Source: Mycolicibacterium fluoranthenivorans
GTDB lineage: Bacteria; Actinomycetota; Actinomycetes; Mycobacteriales; Mycobacteriaceae
Assembly (NCBI RefSeq): GCF_011758805.1
Contig: NZ_JAANOW010000003.1
Span: 558,001 to 622,000 of the forward strand
DNA length: 64,000 bases
Direction of reading: 5' to 3'
The notes beneath the pieces are model-generated. The model was not told the DNA's origin and searched no databases. It saw only the letters and a list, made by a program, of their open reading frames with translations. The translations under genes and the position numbers were made by a program. This document shows, one piece after another, positions 10,063 to 19,565 of this stretch (positions within the stretch are counted from its first letter, which is position 1; every line of letters starts with the position of its first letter).

Positions 10063-12710
10063 CCCGGATCTGGCTGGCCGGCCTTCTACGCCGCAACCCT
10101 GCACGCTTACTGGCCGCCGTCCTGGGCGTCGGGATCGCAGTGGCGCTGCTGGCGTGTCTGGGATCGTTCCTGACCCGCTCGCAGGCCACCATGACCGACC
10201 GGGCGGTGCGCACCGTGGCCGTGGACTGGCAGGTCCAAGTCACACCGGGCGCCAACACCGCCGAGGTGGCTCGGCTGATCGCCGCCAGCCCCGGCGTACG
10301 GGCGAGCGCCACTGTCGGGTTCGCCGACACCAGCGGCCTGTCGTTGCGCACCGGTTCCAGCACCCAGAACACCGGCCCCGGGGTCGTGCTCGGACTGCCC
10401 TCTGGCTACCGATCGGTGTTCCCCGCCGAGATCCGCACGCTCGTCGGCGCCGACTCCGGGGTGCTACTGGCCCAGCAGACCGCCGCCAACCTGCACGCCG
10501 CCCCCGGCGACACCATCTCCATCGGCCGCGCCGGCCTGCCACCGGCTCAGGTCGTGGTCGCCGGCATCGTCGATCTGCCCCAAGCGAACTCGCTGTTTCA
10601 GACCGTCGGCGCCCCCACGGGCGCGCAACCCACCGCACCGCCGGACAACGTGGTGTTGCTGCCCGACACGCGATGGCATCAGCTGTTCGACCCGATGTCG
10701 GCCGGGCGGCCCGACCTGTCGTCCACCCAGATCCACGCCCAGCGTAGCCATGCCTTGGCGCCCAGCCCCGGCGCGGCCTACGCCGCGGTGAGCGCCGCTG
10801 CGCGCAACCTCGAGGCGCGCAGCGCCGGGACCGCCGTGGTCGGGGACAACCTCGGTGCCGCGCTGGACGCTGCCCGCGGCGACGCCGCGTACGCCCAGGT
10901 CCTGTTCCTATTCCTCGGAGTTCCCGGCGCGGTTCTGGCAGCCCTGCTGACCGCGACGATCACCTCCGCCGGCGCGAGCCGCCGCCGCGCCGAACAGGCA
11001 CTCCTGCGGGCCCGCGGCGCTTCGGCGGGTCAACTGCTGGGGCTAGCCGGCGTCGAAGCCGCCGTCATCGGTGTCACCGGTTCGGCGCTCGGACTGCTCG
11101 CCGCCACCCTGGTGGACTACGTCGCCACCGGGTCCACGGGTCCGGGCGCCACCGCATTGGTGTGGTACCTCGGCGCCGCGGTCGCCGGTATCGTCGTCGC
11201 GGCGGTGACGGTGCTGCTGCCGGCCCGCCGCGATCTGCGCGACCACACCATCGCCGCCGGGCGCACCCAGATCGAGCACCCCCGCTACCCGGTCTGGGCG
11301 CGGTTGGGTCTGGATGCCCTCATCCTGATCTGCGCGGGACTGGTGTTCATCGCCACCACCGGCACCGGATACCAGCTGGTCCTGGCTCCCGAAGGCGTAC
11401 CGAGTATCTCGGTGTCCTACTGGGCCTTCGCCGGCCCGGCGCTGCTGTGGATCGGCGCCGCCCTGGCTACCTGGCGGGTCGCCGACCTGCTACTGGGACC
11501 GGGCCGTGGTGTGATCGCCCGCGTCGTGCGGCCCGTCACCGGGCGGCTGTCGGGCATCATCGCCAATGGCCTGTCCCGCCAACGCCGCCCACTGGTGCGT
11601 GCCATCGTGCTGCTCGCCCTGGCCGTCGCCTTCGCTGCCTCCACCGCGACGTTCAACGCCACCTACCGTCAGCAGGCCGAAGCCGACGCGCAACTGACCA
11701 ATGGTGCCGACGTCACCGTCACCCCCGCTCCCGGCGTCGCGGTGGCACCCGACACCGCCGCCACGCTCGCGAAGGTGCCCGGCGTGAAGGCCGTCGAACC
11801 CATTCAGCACCGCTTCGCCTACATCGGCGCCGACCTGCAAGACCTCTACGGCGTGCGCCCGGCCACCATAACCCGGGCTACCGCGCTGCAGGACAGCTAC
11901 TTTCCTGGCGCCACCGCCGCCGCCCTGATGGGCACCCTGGGGGCCAAACCCGATTCCATCCTCGTCTCGGCCGAGACCGTCAAGGACTTCCAGCTGCAGC
12001 TCGGCGATCCGGTGACATTGCGGATCACCGACACGGCCACCCACCAACCCCGTCCTGTCACCTTCCACTACGTCGGGGTGGTCAACGAGTTCCCCACCGC
12101 CCCCAAGGACAGCTTCTTCGTCGCCAACGCCAGCTACGTTGCCGCCCAAACCGGATCGGGTGCACCCGGCGCCTTCCTGGTCGACACCGGAGGCACCGAC
12201 AGCGCCGCCATCGCTGCTCGCATCCAGAGCATGGTCGGCACCTCCGCGACCGTCACCGACATCGCCACCGTCCGAAACACGGTCGGATCGAGCCTGACCT
12301 CAGTGGACCTCGCCGGACTCACCCGCATCGAACTGTCCTTCGCCTTGGTGCTCGCCGTCGGCGCGGGCGGGCTGGTGCTGGCTCTCGGACTGTCCGAACG
12401 ACGCCGGACCTACGCCATCGCCACCGCACTCGGCGCGAAGTCGACACACCTGCGCGCCATGATCTTCAGCGAAACCGGCGTGATCACCGTCGTCGGGATC
12501 TCCGCCGGCGCCGTGACCGGATCGGTGCTGTCGGTGATGCTGGTGAAGGTACTCACCGGTGTGTTCGACCCACCGCCGGACACGATCGCCGTCCCCTGGC
12601 TCTACTTGGGGTCGGTCACCGCCCTCACGGTCGGTGCGCTGGCCGTCGTCAGCACCGTCGCCGTCGTCGCGGCCCACCGGCCCGCCATCCCCGTCATTCG
12701 CGACCTCTGA
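10059..12710 (+). CDS. FtsX-like ABC permease
   Basis: 883-residue permease. The start ATG 10059 overlaps the ATPase stop, and an N-terminal membrane anchor begins almost at once ([19 protein letters not shown]). A large extracytoplasmic MacB-type region follows, then a first FtsX module (three helices near residues 300-395), further helices, a second extracytoplasmic region around residues 560-740, and a second FtsX module ending near the C-terminus. This duplicated plan is usual for actinobacterial FtsX permeases of lipoprotein or antimicrobial export systems. The substrate is unknown; genetic linkage to a lipoprotein and two-component systems points to an envelope role. Confidence 0.88.
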   Translation: MTRIWLAGLLRRNPARLLAAVLGVGIAVALLACLGSFLTRSQATMTDRAVRTVAVDWQVQVTPGANTAEVARLIAASPGVRASATVGFADTSGLSLRTGSSTQNTGPGVVLGLPSGYRSVFPAEIRTLVGADSGVLLAQQTAANLHAAPGDTISIGRAGLPPAQVVVAGIVDLPQANSLFQTVGAPTGAQPTAPPDNVVLLPDTRWHQLFDPMSAGRPDLSSTQIHAQRSHALAPSPGAAYAAVSAAARNLEARSAGTAVVGDNLGAALDAARGDAAYAQVLFLFLGVPGAVLAALLTATITSAGASRRRAEQALLRARGASAGQLLGLAGVEAAVIGVTGSALGLLAATLVDYVATGSTGPGATALVWYLGAAVAGIVVAAVTVLLPARRDLRDHTIAAGRTQIEHPRYPVWARLGLDALILICAGLVFIATTGTGYQLVLAPEGVPSISVSYWAFAGPALLWIGAALATWRVADLLLGPGRGVIARVVRPVTGRLSGIIANGLSRQRRPLVRAIVLLALAVAFAASTATFNATYRQQAEADAQLTNGADVTVTPAPGVAVAPDTAATLAKVPGVKAVEPIQHRFAYIGADLQDLYGVRPATITRATALQDSYFPGATAAALMGTLGAKPDSILVSAETVKDFQLQLGDPVTLRITDTATHQPRPVTFHYVGVVNEFPTAPKDSFFVANASYVAAQTGSGAPGAFLVDTGGTDSAAIAARIQSMVGTSATVTDIATVRNTVGSSLTSVDLAGLTRIELSFALVLAVGAGGLVLALGLSERRRTYAIATALGAKSTHLRAMIFSETGVITVVGISAGAVTGSVLSVMLVKVLTGVFDPPPDTIAVPWLYLGSVTALTVGALAVVSTVAVVAAHRPAIPVIRDL

Positions 12711-12744
12711 TGGGCAGCAGGTCCGGCGGCCCGACCTGTCACAC

Positions 12745-13752
12745 ATGACCTTGCCGCTGCTGGGTCCGCTGAGCCTGACGGGTTTCCAGAACCCGTGGTT
12801 CTTCCTGTTCGTCCTCGTCGTGATCGGACTGGTCGCGCTCTATGTCAGCCTGCAGGTCGCCCGTCAGAAGCGGATGCTGCGATTCGCCAACATGGAGCTG
12901 TTGGACAGCGTGGCACCCACGCGCCCGACGCGCTGGCGCCACCTGCCAGCGATCCTGCTGGTGTCCTCGCTGGTGCTCTTCACCGTCGCGATGGCCGGCC
13001 CGACCAACGACGTCCGGACACCACGCAACCGCGCCGTCGTAATGCTCGTGATCGACGTATCGCAGTCGATGCGGGCCACCGACGTCGCGCCCAGCAGGCT
13101 GGCCGCCGCGCAGGAGGCCGCCACACAGTTCGCCGACCAACTGACCCCCGGAATCAACCTCGGACTCATCGCCTTCGCAGGCACCGCGACGGTGCTGGTG
13201 TCACCCACGACCAACCGCGACGCGACCAAGGCCGCGATCGACAAGCTGCAACTGGCCGACCGCACCGCGACCGGCGAGGCCATCTTCACGGCGTTACAGG
13301 CGATCTCCACCGTCAGCGCGGTGATCGGAGGCGGCGACACGCCGCCGCCAGCGCGGATCGTACTGATGTCCGACGGCAAGGAAACAGTCCCGTCGACGCC
13401 GGACAACCCGAAGGGCGCCTACACCGCCGCCCGCACCGCCAACGACCAAGGCGTCCCCATCGCGACCGTGTCGTTCGGCACCAAGCACGGCCACGTCGAT
13501 CTCAACGGCCAGCGCCTGCCCGTGCCGGTCGACGATGAGATGCTCAAGAAGATCGCCGAACTGTCCGGCGGCCAGTCCTACACCGCATCCAGCCTGGCGG
13601 AGCTCAAAGCAGTCTTCACCACCCTCCAGGAGCAGGTCGGCTACGAGACCATCAAGGGCGACGCCAGCGCGGGCTGGCTACGCCTCGGCGCGGTCATGCT
13701 GACAGTAGCGGCACTAGCTGCCCTGCTGCTCAACCGGCGGCTGCCCGCCTGA
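12745..13752 (+). CDS. Membrane-anchored VWA-domain protein, Rv1481 paralogue
   Basis: 335 residues, starting at ATG 12745 ([11 protein letters not shown]). I recall M. tuberculosis Rv1481 as the same length and near-identical in its N-terminal helices, its VWA metal-adhesion motif [10 protein letters not shown], and its end (GWLRLGA...LLNRRLP). Topology is two helices near residues 18-40 and 66-85, a von Willebrand A domain at ~95-300, and a C-terminal helix. Normally this gene follows moxR1 and a DUF58 gene next to ripA/ripB. Here it stands alone behind an ABC permease, 34 bp downstream, so it has lost or exchanged its MoxR partner. It is probably part of a membrane chaperone or envelope complex. 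Confidence 0.88.
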   Translation: MTLPLLGPLSLTGFQNPWFFLFVLVVIGLVALYVSLQVARQKRMLRFANMELLDSVAPTRPTRWRHLPAILLVSSLVLFTVAMAGPTNDVRTPRNRAVVMLVIDVSQSMRATDVAPSRLAAAQEAATQFADQLTPGINLGLIAFAGTATVLVSPTTNRDATKAAIDKLQLADRTATGEAIFTALQAISTVSAVIGGGDTPPPARIVLMSDGKETVPSTPDNPKGAYTAARTANDQGVPIATVSFGTKHGHVDLNGQRLPVPVDDEMLKKIAELSGGQSYTASSLAELKAVFTTLQEQVGYETIKGDASAGWLRLGAVMLTVAALAALLLNRRLPA

Positions 13753-13758
13753 CGCCGT

Positions 13759-13927
13759 CTAGGTGCGATGTCCAGGGAGGTTGGTCAGTCGGCTGATCGG
13801 TGGGAGGCCACCGAGCGGACTGCGACGTCGTTGAGTGTTGACGCCGTTGAGTGTTGTGGTGCTCGAGCCAGGGAGCAAGTGCTTCAGCGGATTTGGCGTT
13901 GGTGGTGAACACTTGCTTGTTGGCCAA
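13759..13927 (-). pseudogene. IS481-family transposase remnant (C-terminal end), frameshifted
   Basis: The minus strand encodes KSAEALAPWLEHHNTQRR, typical of the C-terminus of IS481 transposases. A 16-bp tandem duplication (13824-13839 and 13840-13855, one mismatch) then shifts the frame; the correct continuation RSPLGGLPPISRL is found in the neighbouring frame. Only the last ~50 codons survive and no terminal repeats were found. It is a fossil of a lost insertion sequence. Confidence 0.8.
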
Positions 13928-14392
13928 CTCGGTCTGCGGGTGTGCCTCCTAAATTGAGACTTCCTGCGGTAAGTCGGGTCCGTCGCGAAAGTCAATCGGT
14001 GGCATGACTGACGACACCCAGCGACCGCCGCAGCGCGTGAGTAGCTCCCAGACTTCTTTGCCGCGGCCTCGCCCACCGGTGATCCCTCGCCGTCCCCGGC
14101 AGTGGCATCGCCGTGCCAGCTCTCAGCAGCGACGGCTGGCCCGCGACGCGGCGCCTCGATCGGCAGATTCGAAGAGCAGAAGACATCGACAGGCCGACGA
14201 GCGCTAGATCCACGACGGCAGCCGTAGTGAATGCACTCGAAGATCGTTGTGCGACGGAACTTCTCATCAACGACGTACCGCAAGCTGCCGTTCGCGTCGC
14301 GGATACCGCACCATGCGGACAAGGCCCATTTCAGTTGCGGCCCCGGCGATTCAATGCGCGATCTCAGTTGAGGACAAGCTCTGATTTCACCT
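13928..14392. other. Intergenic region behind the IS481 remnant
   Basis: Short open frames on both strands have no family resemblance or convincing starts. It may be DNA brought in or scrambled with the lost insertion sequence. Nothing else was seen until the TCAGCG-type box. Confidence 0.45.
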
Positions 14393-14419
14393 TCAGCCGC
14401 GCTCAGCGAAACTTCAGCG
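14393..14419 (+). promoter_or_regulatory. Triple TCAGC box (site C)
   Basis: TCAGCC (14393-14398), TCAGCG (14403-14408) and TCAGCG (14414-14419); the last two have the 11-bp period. TGGTTAT follows at 14434, matching TGGTTGT after site A, so the two promoters look homologous. About 110 bp upstream of the small secreted protein at 14532. Confidence 0.62.
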
Positions 14420-14531
14420 CCGGAGGCGCACAGTGGTTATTAGCAGCCAAACCAGTTGTGCTGCAGATATTTCGGCGCATGCCGTGAACGATAGGTCACG
14501 GTGCGCGCTCATCACGCGATTAGGAGCAGTC

Positions 14532-14840
14532 ATGAAGGGTTTCGTCATAACCGCCATCACCGCAGCAACGCTCGGGGCCGCAACGCTGGGACTCGCCGGC
14601 CCGGCGGCAGCGGCAGCAGGGCCCACGGGCCCCTCATCGGTCACCGATACCATCAAGAACCTCGAATCCCACGGTAACGAGGTCATCATGACCAAACTCA
14701 GCGGCGGCGCACTGACAGGGAAGTGCTCGGTGGTGTCGGTGCGGGACGGCCAAGAGACGTCAGCGAAGAGCTCGAAAATCCACGGCAAATACCTGCCCCA
14801 GTCGGTTCACTCGACGATGTACGTCGACGTTCGCTGCTGA
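14532..14840 (+). CDS. Small secreted protein
   Basis: 102-residue exported protein. The start ATG 14532 follows a ribosome-site-like gagcag and opens a clear signal peptide (MKGFVITAITAATLGAATLG, cleavage near AAAA). The mature domain (~75 residues) begins SSVTDTIKNLESHGNEVIM and holds KCSVVSV, a pattern shared by small mycobacterial exported proteins in which a Leu-rich helix precedes a conserved Cys. A second Cys ends the protein. Its promoter carries the TCAGC-type box shared with the secreted protein at 7605, so both are probably controlled by the two-component systems here. Function unknown. Confidence 0.78.
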   Translation: MKGFVITAITAATLGAATLGLAGPAAAAAGPTGPSSVTDTIKNLESHGNEVIMTKLSGGALTGKCSVVSVRDGQETSAKSSKIHGKYLPQSVHSTMYVDVRC

Positions 14841-15362
14841 TCGTCATCTGCCAGGAGGGCAGCGGCGAGATTGTGCGCTCCCGATCCGCAAGCACCGCAA
14901 GGGGTCTGCCCGAGCGGACCTACTGTCTGGCCAGGAATTCCGCGCCGTGCCGCCGTGGCGCCGTCAACGATTCCATCGCCAGGGCGTGCTGAACGGGAAC
15001 GCAGGGTGAGGGGACCCCACGAAGTCCTGCGGGGTCAGCACTACCCCTTCAGTTTCGTCGGTTCGCCACCCGCGTCCTCGCCGAAGTCGCTCCACTGACG
15101 CCATCGAGCTCAGCGTCCCCACAGCTCACCGATGCCAAAATAGGGTCCAGCAGACACCGCACCCCTTGCGACGTCGGGTAGGGAGACGACCAGCAGGATG
15201 CGCCGCCCGCCGAGACACCCGCCTTTGCCGTCGCGACGCCACCGGCGTGGTGGGTGTGAGCTGGACCGGAGACTGCGGTCGGTGCGCCCTCCCCCCAAGG
15301 CGCGCCGACCGCTTCCGACCGGCTGACGGCGGAGACCGCTCGAGGAACGGAGACTGGTAGAG
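14841..15362. other. Intergenic region before response regulator 2
   Basis: About 520 bp without a recognisable gene. GACCCC/GGGGTC around 15013-15036 could form a weak hairpin ending the upstream transcript. A degenerate TCAGCG box is annotated separately at 15110. Confidence 0.5.
15110..15126 (+). promoter_or_regulatory. Degenerate TCAGCG-type direct repeat (site F)
   Basis: TCAGCG (15110-15115) and ACAGCT (15121-15126), period 11 bp, about 235 bp before response regulator 2. It could allow autoregulation; weaker than sites A, C, D and E. Confidence 0.35.
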
Positions 15363-16052
15363 GTGAAGGTTCTCATCGTCGAGGACGAACCCCGGTTCGC
15401 GGCGACCCTGAGTATGGGGCTGCGCGCCGAGGGCTTCGTCGTCGTGCACGCCGACAATGGCCTCGATGGCCTGTGGGAGGCGACCGAGAACACCTTCGAC
15501 GTGATCGTGCTCGACATCATGCTCCCCGGCTTGAATGGTTACGAGGTACTGCGAAAGCTGCGAGCTCGGGAGGTGTGGACACCGGTCTTGATGTTGACGG
15601 CGAAGGATGGTGACTACGACCAGACCGACGCCTTCGACCTGGGCGCCGATGACTATTTGAGCAAGCCTGCCGCGTTCATCGTGCTGTTGGCGCGGCTGCG
15701 GGCACTGGTGCGTCGCGGTGCCCCCGCGCGTCCCGTCGTGCTGACAGCCGGGACGCTGTCGCTCGATCCGGCGCGTCGCCTCGTGCAGCGCGGTAGCACG
15801 CCCATCGAGTTGACGCCGCGCGAGTACGGCGTTCTGGAGTACCTGATGCGACACAAGGACACGGTGGTCACCAAGAACGAGATGCTGCAGCACGTGTGGG
15901 ACGCCCACTACGCCGGGGCTGACAACGTCGTCGAGGTGTACATCGGTTACGTACGCCGCAAGATCGACACACCGTTTGGTACCACCAGCATTCAGACGAT
16001 CCGTGGCGCAGGCTACCGGTTGGATTCCGAAGCGTCCTTGAGCGGCAACTGA
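15363..16052 (+). CDS. OmpR/PhoB-family response regulator (system 2)
   Basis: 229 residues, GTG start. Receiver: LIVEDEP acidic pair, phospho-acceptor Asp in IVLDIMLPG, and Lys in DDYLSKPA. The winged helix ends in VYIGYVRRKID and QTIRGAGYRLD. It is highly similar throughout to the regulator at 5192, so the pairs are paralogous. It converges on its kinase with a 40-bp 3' overlap. One or both regulators are the best candidates to bind the 11-bp-period TCAGCG repeats nearby. Confidence 0.9.
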   Translation: MKVLIVEDEPRFAATLSMGLRAEGFVVVHADNGLDGLWEATENTFDVIVLDIMLPGLNGYEVLRKLRAREVWTPVLMLTAKDGDYDQTDAFDLGADDYLSKPAAFIVLLARLRALVRRGAPARPVVLTAGTLSLDPARRLVQRGSTPIELTPREYGVLEYLMRHKDTVVTKNEMLQHVWDAHYAGADNVVEVYIGYVRRKIDTPFGTTSIQTIRGAGYRLDSEASLSGN

Positions 16053-17509
16053 ACCGTCACCAATGCTCCGCCGCCGGGCCGGTCCCCGACCGTGACGATA
16101 CCTCCATGTGCGGCAACGATTTCGGACACGATCGCCAACCCGAGGCCCGTACCACCGCCGGTGCGGGCGCGGTCGGGGTCGAGGCGCACGAACCTGTCGA
16201 AGACACGGGTCCGGTCGGCTTGCGGAATGCCTGGCCCGTCATCACCGACCGTGACGACCGCGTTGGGCCCGTCGGGTCGGACCCGAAGCTCGATGAGTGA
16301 CGTAGCATGCCGTTCGGCGTTCTCGAGCAGGTTGCGCAGCACCCGCGAGAGACCACCAGGATCGCCGACCAGACGCGTGGGCACCAGTTCGGCGTCGATC
16401 ATGATGCCCGACTCCCGCAGTGAACGTCCCATCTCATCGGAAGCGATGTCATCGAGGTCGACGTCCTTGCGGCGCAACGTGAGTCCGCGTTCGTCGGCGC
16501 GGGCGAGCAGCAGCAGGTCCTCGACGAGGGCTTTCATCCGGTGTGCCTCTGGCCTCAGAGTGGAGGCCGCAAGCTCCTCGTTGAGCAACTCGGGGTGGAT
16601 TGCGGCGACGTCGAGGGCGGAGATCATCGCCGCTACGGGGCTGCGCAGCTCGTGCGACGCGTCGCCGACGAACCGGCGCTGGGCCTCGTGGCCAGACTCG
16701 ATACGGGCCAGCATCTCGTTCATCGTGATCGCCAGCGCCGAGATCTCGTCGACGTTGTTCGAGACGGGAACGCGCTCGGCCAGGTCGGATGCACTGATCT
16801 CGGCGACCCTCGCTCGAATCTCATCGACGGATCGAAGCGAACGCCGCACCAACAGGAAGCTGACCGCAGCCGCAACAGCGGTGACGAGGGGTGCGGCCCC
16901 GGCAAGCAGGAGAAGCACCGTCTTGACCGTCGATTCGACGGCTTCGCTGCCGGCGCCGACGAGGATCGTGTAGCCGCTTGACGTGCCGCTGTCCACGATC
17001 TGGCCGCTGATGCGCATGTCCCCGGTGGCCGACGCGTGATCGGGCAGTCCGATCTGCAACGTCGCGCCGATGGTGCCCGCCCCGATCAGCGGCGTGTCCG
17101 GTGCCGACTGCGAATGCTGGATCACGGTTCCGAATGGGTCGATCACTTGCACGGCGACGATGCGTTGATCAGTCGCGAGGAGCGAGGGATCGAGTTCGGT
17201 GACCGGGTCGAACTGCAGCGCCGCCACCACGTCGCGGACTCGACCTGCTGCCGCATCGTCGATGCCCGCAAGCAGCGAGCTGTAGAGGATCGCCGCCAGG
17301 CCGGTTCCAGCGATGACGAAAGCCACCAGGACCACCGTGGCCGATACGAACGCCGACCGCGCCGAGATTCCCCAGTAGCGGGGCCGCCACCAGGTCCGCG
17401 GCCGTCTCAGTTTCGGCAAAGGCTCTCCAGTCGCTCGGGTGGCGAGGGAAACGAGGCCCGTGCCCGCCTCGTCGGTGGACATCGGTCGCGTAGCGACTGA
17501 GCGCATCAT
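16013..17509 (-). CDS. Sensor histidine kinase (system 2)
   Basis: 498 residues: membrane helix at ~50-75, extracytoplasmic sensor, second helix at ~190-210, HAMP (LRSVDEIRARV), HisKA with His in RRFVGDASHELRSPV, then HATPase N box ENAERHA, G1 GDDGPGIP and G2 GGTGLGLAIV. Paralogous to the kinase at 5842. It overlaps the upstream PAP2 gene by 4 bp (ATGA), so this kinase belongs to a phosphodiester glycosidase-PAP2-kinase transcript running towards its own regulator. The signal is unknown but its partners are envelope enzymes. Confidence 0.9.
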   Translation of the reverse strand: MMRSVATRPMSTDEAGTGLVSLATRATGEPLPKLRRPRTWWRPRYWGISARSAFVSATVVLVAFVIAGTGLAAILYSSLLAGIDDAAAGRVRDVVAALQFDPVTELDPSLLATDQRIVAVQVIDPFGTVIQHSQSAPDTPLIGAGTIGATLQIGLPDHASATGDMRISGQIVDSGTSSGYTILVGAGSEAVESTVKTVLLLLAGAAPLVTAVAAAVSFLLVRRSLRSVDEIRARVAEISASDLAERVPVSNNVDEISALAITMNEMLARIESGHEAQRRFVGDASHELRSPVAAMISALDVAAIHPELLNEELAASTLRPEAHRMKALVEDLLLLARADERGLTLRRKDVDLDDIASDEMGRSLRESGIMIDAELVPTRLVGDPGGLSRVLRNLLENAERHATSLIELRVRPDGPNAVVTVGDDGPGIPQADRTRVFDRFVRLDPDRARTGGGTGLGLAIVSEIVAAHGGIVTVGDRPGGGALVTVQLPLKDASESNR

Positions 17510-18225
17510 GCCACCGGTTCCACGTTCCTTGCTGCCGACTCGACGTCCTGCCGTCCACTTTCCCGACTCCGCCGCGTGGCCAACCCGAGAATCGTTACAG
17601 CGGTGAGAATCACCGCAGTGGCCAACATGATCGCGCCGCCGATGTCGGTGAGCCAGTGCACACCCAGATACAGGCGAGTGAGGGCGACCGCCACCGTCAC
17701 CGCGACGACACCACTCATCAGCGCCACTCGGGCCGCCTTACTACACCTTCTCCCGACGACGACGGCGAGGATGCCGGCGAACGTCAACACACCGGTGACA
17801 TGTCCTGACGGAAACGACGGGTCGACCTCGAGCACCAGTTGCATGGACTGCGGCGGTCGTTGGGCACTGACGACGGCCTTGGTGATAGTGCTTAACCCCG
17901 TGGCCGAGGCAAGAGTCGTCACGACGAAGACGGCCGATAGCGGCGAGTGCCGCCGCCACAGCAGCGCAGCCGCGAGAGCCGCCAGAAGCGCCATGGCCAC
18001 CGGACTACCCGCGTTGGTGATCACGATCGCGACGGATGTCAGCCACCCGCGACGGTGCTCGACCATCCAGTGCAGGACCGAGTGATCCACCGCGGTCCCG
18101 GCATTGGCACGGTGGGCAACCACGCCGAGTCCGACGAAGGCAATCAAGGACAGCGCAATGCCGCACGCCACCGAGGTGCTTCGGTACCGGCCGCCGGCCT
18201 GGGGGGGTTTCATCGGTAGCTTCAT
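17506..18225 (-). CDS. PAP2-family membrane phosphatase
   Basis: 239 residues from ATG 18225; the open frame extends much further but only this part is protein-like. Six membrane helices. The PAP2 motifs are KAVVSAQRPP (motif 1), PSFPSGH (motif 2) and TRLYLGVHWLTDIGG (motif 3) with the catalytic His residues. Such enzymes remove phosphate from lipid phosphates such as undecaprenyl pyrophosphate or phosphatidate, outside the membrane. Translationally coupled to sensor kinase 2 downstream and 59 bp behind the glycosidase gene. The exact lipid substrate is not evident. Confidence 0.88.
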   Translation of the reverse strand: MKLPMKPPQAGGRYRSTSVACGIALSLIAFVGLGVVAHRANAGTAVDHSVLHWMVEHRRGWLTSVAIVITNAGSPVAMALLAALAAALLWRRHSPLSAVFVVTTLASATGLSTITKAVVSAQRPPQSMQLVLEVDPSFPSGHVTGVLTFAGILAVVVGRRCSKAARVALMSGVVAVTVAVALTRLYLGVHWLTDIGGAIMLATAVILTAVTILGLATRRSRESGRQDVESAARNVEPVA

Positions 18226-18284
18226 CACACCAGCCAGCTTGTGACAACGACCCTGTGACCCTGCTGAGAGCGTTCGCGCAGGTT

Positions 18285-19424
18285 CTAGCTGGCCGCGCCG
18301 GAGGTGGTGAAGTAGAAGAAGTCGCGGCGGTCGGGCTGAACATAGCGTTGCGCCGGCCCGACCATCGTCGGTAGCAGTCGCAGGGGTTGTAACCCGCGCG
18401 TCCCACCGTCGTGCCACATGCTGAAGAACTGCAGTCCGGAGTGGATGTCGAGTTCCATCCCGGTGACCACGCCTGCCTGAGTCATCGCGGCGCCGAGAGT
18501 GACGAGGTTGAGTTTGTCGCCCGCCAGGTACACCGGATCGCCATGTGCGGTGATTCCCAGGCCCGAACGCCACGTGTACTGCAGCTGATTCTTCGCACTG
18601 CCCCAGCGCAGGTCGGTGTTGCGGTCCAGACCCGCCACGGGGCGACCCTGTTCGACGATGAGAGCGAGGTTCTGCCGGACCGCGCGGATGTGTGGGCCCA
18701 TCTGCACGTCTCGTCCCCACTGGCCGACGACGAGTCGGCCCTGATCGTCGACGACCGCCGAGGCCTTCCCGTCGACGAGATCACGAATGCTGTTGCCGTT
18801 CAGAAAGAACCCTCCCGGGTCGGCACTCATCTTGAACCCGGAGTTGAATGCGGCCACGACATCGGGCAACTGCGCGGGCGGAATTCGACCCGCAGAGCCG
18901 GTCCCCGGGGGCTCAGCCGTGCCAGCCACCAGATGGGCCCGCACGGTCGCTGACCGGAGCAACGCGGCGGCGACGACCACGCTGCGGTGGAAGCGATCCG
19001 GTTGCAGCAGCGCCGTGTAGACCAGGGGTTGAGCACCGGGGGTGCGGATCACTGGATGCCACCCCGCACCGTCGGCGGTCACCGGCAGCGCCGGCAGGAA
19101 CGAATAGGCGCGAATCGGCCCGGTGGAGCCGCCCATCGCCGCCATGAGACCGCGCACGTCCGGCGGGGTGTCCGACGGCAGATGCCTGCCATAGAGCCAG
19201 TTTTCGTAGACATCCAACGCGGTGCCCAATCCGACCTGCCGCATCAACGTCGACGCCTTGTCCTGCCATGGGGCGTACCCCGGCACGGAGTCGACGCTTG
19301 CGTACACGCCACCGCCCACCACGGTGATGAGCACGCCGATGACCGCTACCCTCGTCGTCCACCACTCCCAGAAGCTGCGACCGTGACGGTCGGTGCTGGC
19401 ATCACGGCGAGGGCTCTCGGGCAT
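18285..19424 (-). CDS. Phosphodiester glycosidase (NAGPA/DUF2233) family membrane-anchored protein
   Basis: About 379 residues starting at ATG 19424. A basic N-terminus and one membrane anchor (VAVIGVLITVVGGGVYASV) put the rest outside the cell. The C-terminal half has hallmarks of the NAGPA family: AAFNSGFKM, GGFFLNGNSI, and the terminal block with GMELDIHSGLQFF. Characterised relatives cleave phosphodiester-linked sugars, which in Gram-positive bacteria may touch wall polymers. First gene of the operon with PAP2 and kinase 2, and divergent from DedA with a TCAGCG box between them. Confidence 0.82.
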   Translation of the reverse strand: MPESPRRDASTDRHGRSFWEWWTTRVAVIGVLITVVGGGVYASVDSVPGYAPWQDKASTLMRQVGLGTALDVYENWLYGRHLPSDTPPDVRGLMAAMGGSTGPIRAYSFLPALPVTADGAGWHPVIRTPGAQPLVYTALLQPDRFHRSVVVAAALLRSATVRAHLVAGTAEPPGTGSAGRIPPAQLPDVVAAFNSGFKMSADPGGFFLNGNSIRDLVDGKASAVVDDQGRLVVGQWGRDVQMGPHIRAVRQNLALIVEQGRPVAGLDRNTDLRWGSAKNQLQYTWRSGLGITAHGDPVYLAGDKLNLVTLGAAMTQAGVVTGMELDIHSGLQFFSMWHDGGTRGLQPLRLLPTMVGPAQRYVQPDRRDFFYFTTSGAAS

Positions 19425-19487
19425 GGATACACGATGCAACCGGCCCGCTGTGGTCGTGCTGAGAAGGGCCGAGGCGCCAGGCCATTC

Positions 19488-19504
19488 TCAGCGCGGTCTC
19501 AGCC
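19488..19504 (+). promoter_or_regulatory. TCAGCG direct-repeat box (site D)
   Basis: TCAGCG (19488-19493) and TCAGCC (19499-19504), period 11 bp, in the divergent promoter between the glycosidase operon and DedA, ending 62 bp before the DedA start. Confidence 0.6.
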
Positions 19505-19565
19505 GCCCTCGGCCACCATGGGACTTGTCCACCCGGGGGACCGACGGTAGAGGGGCCCGCAGCTA

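Noticed and set aside
11162..12748. 528-codon plus frame over the FtsX permease
   Set aside because: Arg/His-rich low-complexity shadow in another frame of the permease.
13992..14270. Overlapping short frames on both strands behind the IS481 remnant
   Set aside because: No ribosome site or motif, and conflicting strands; treated as noncoding.
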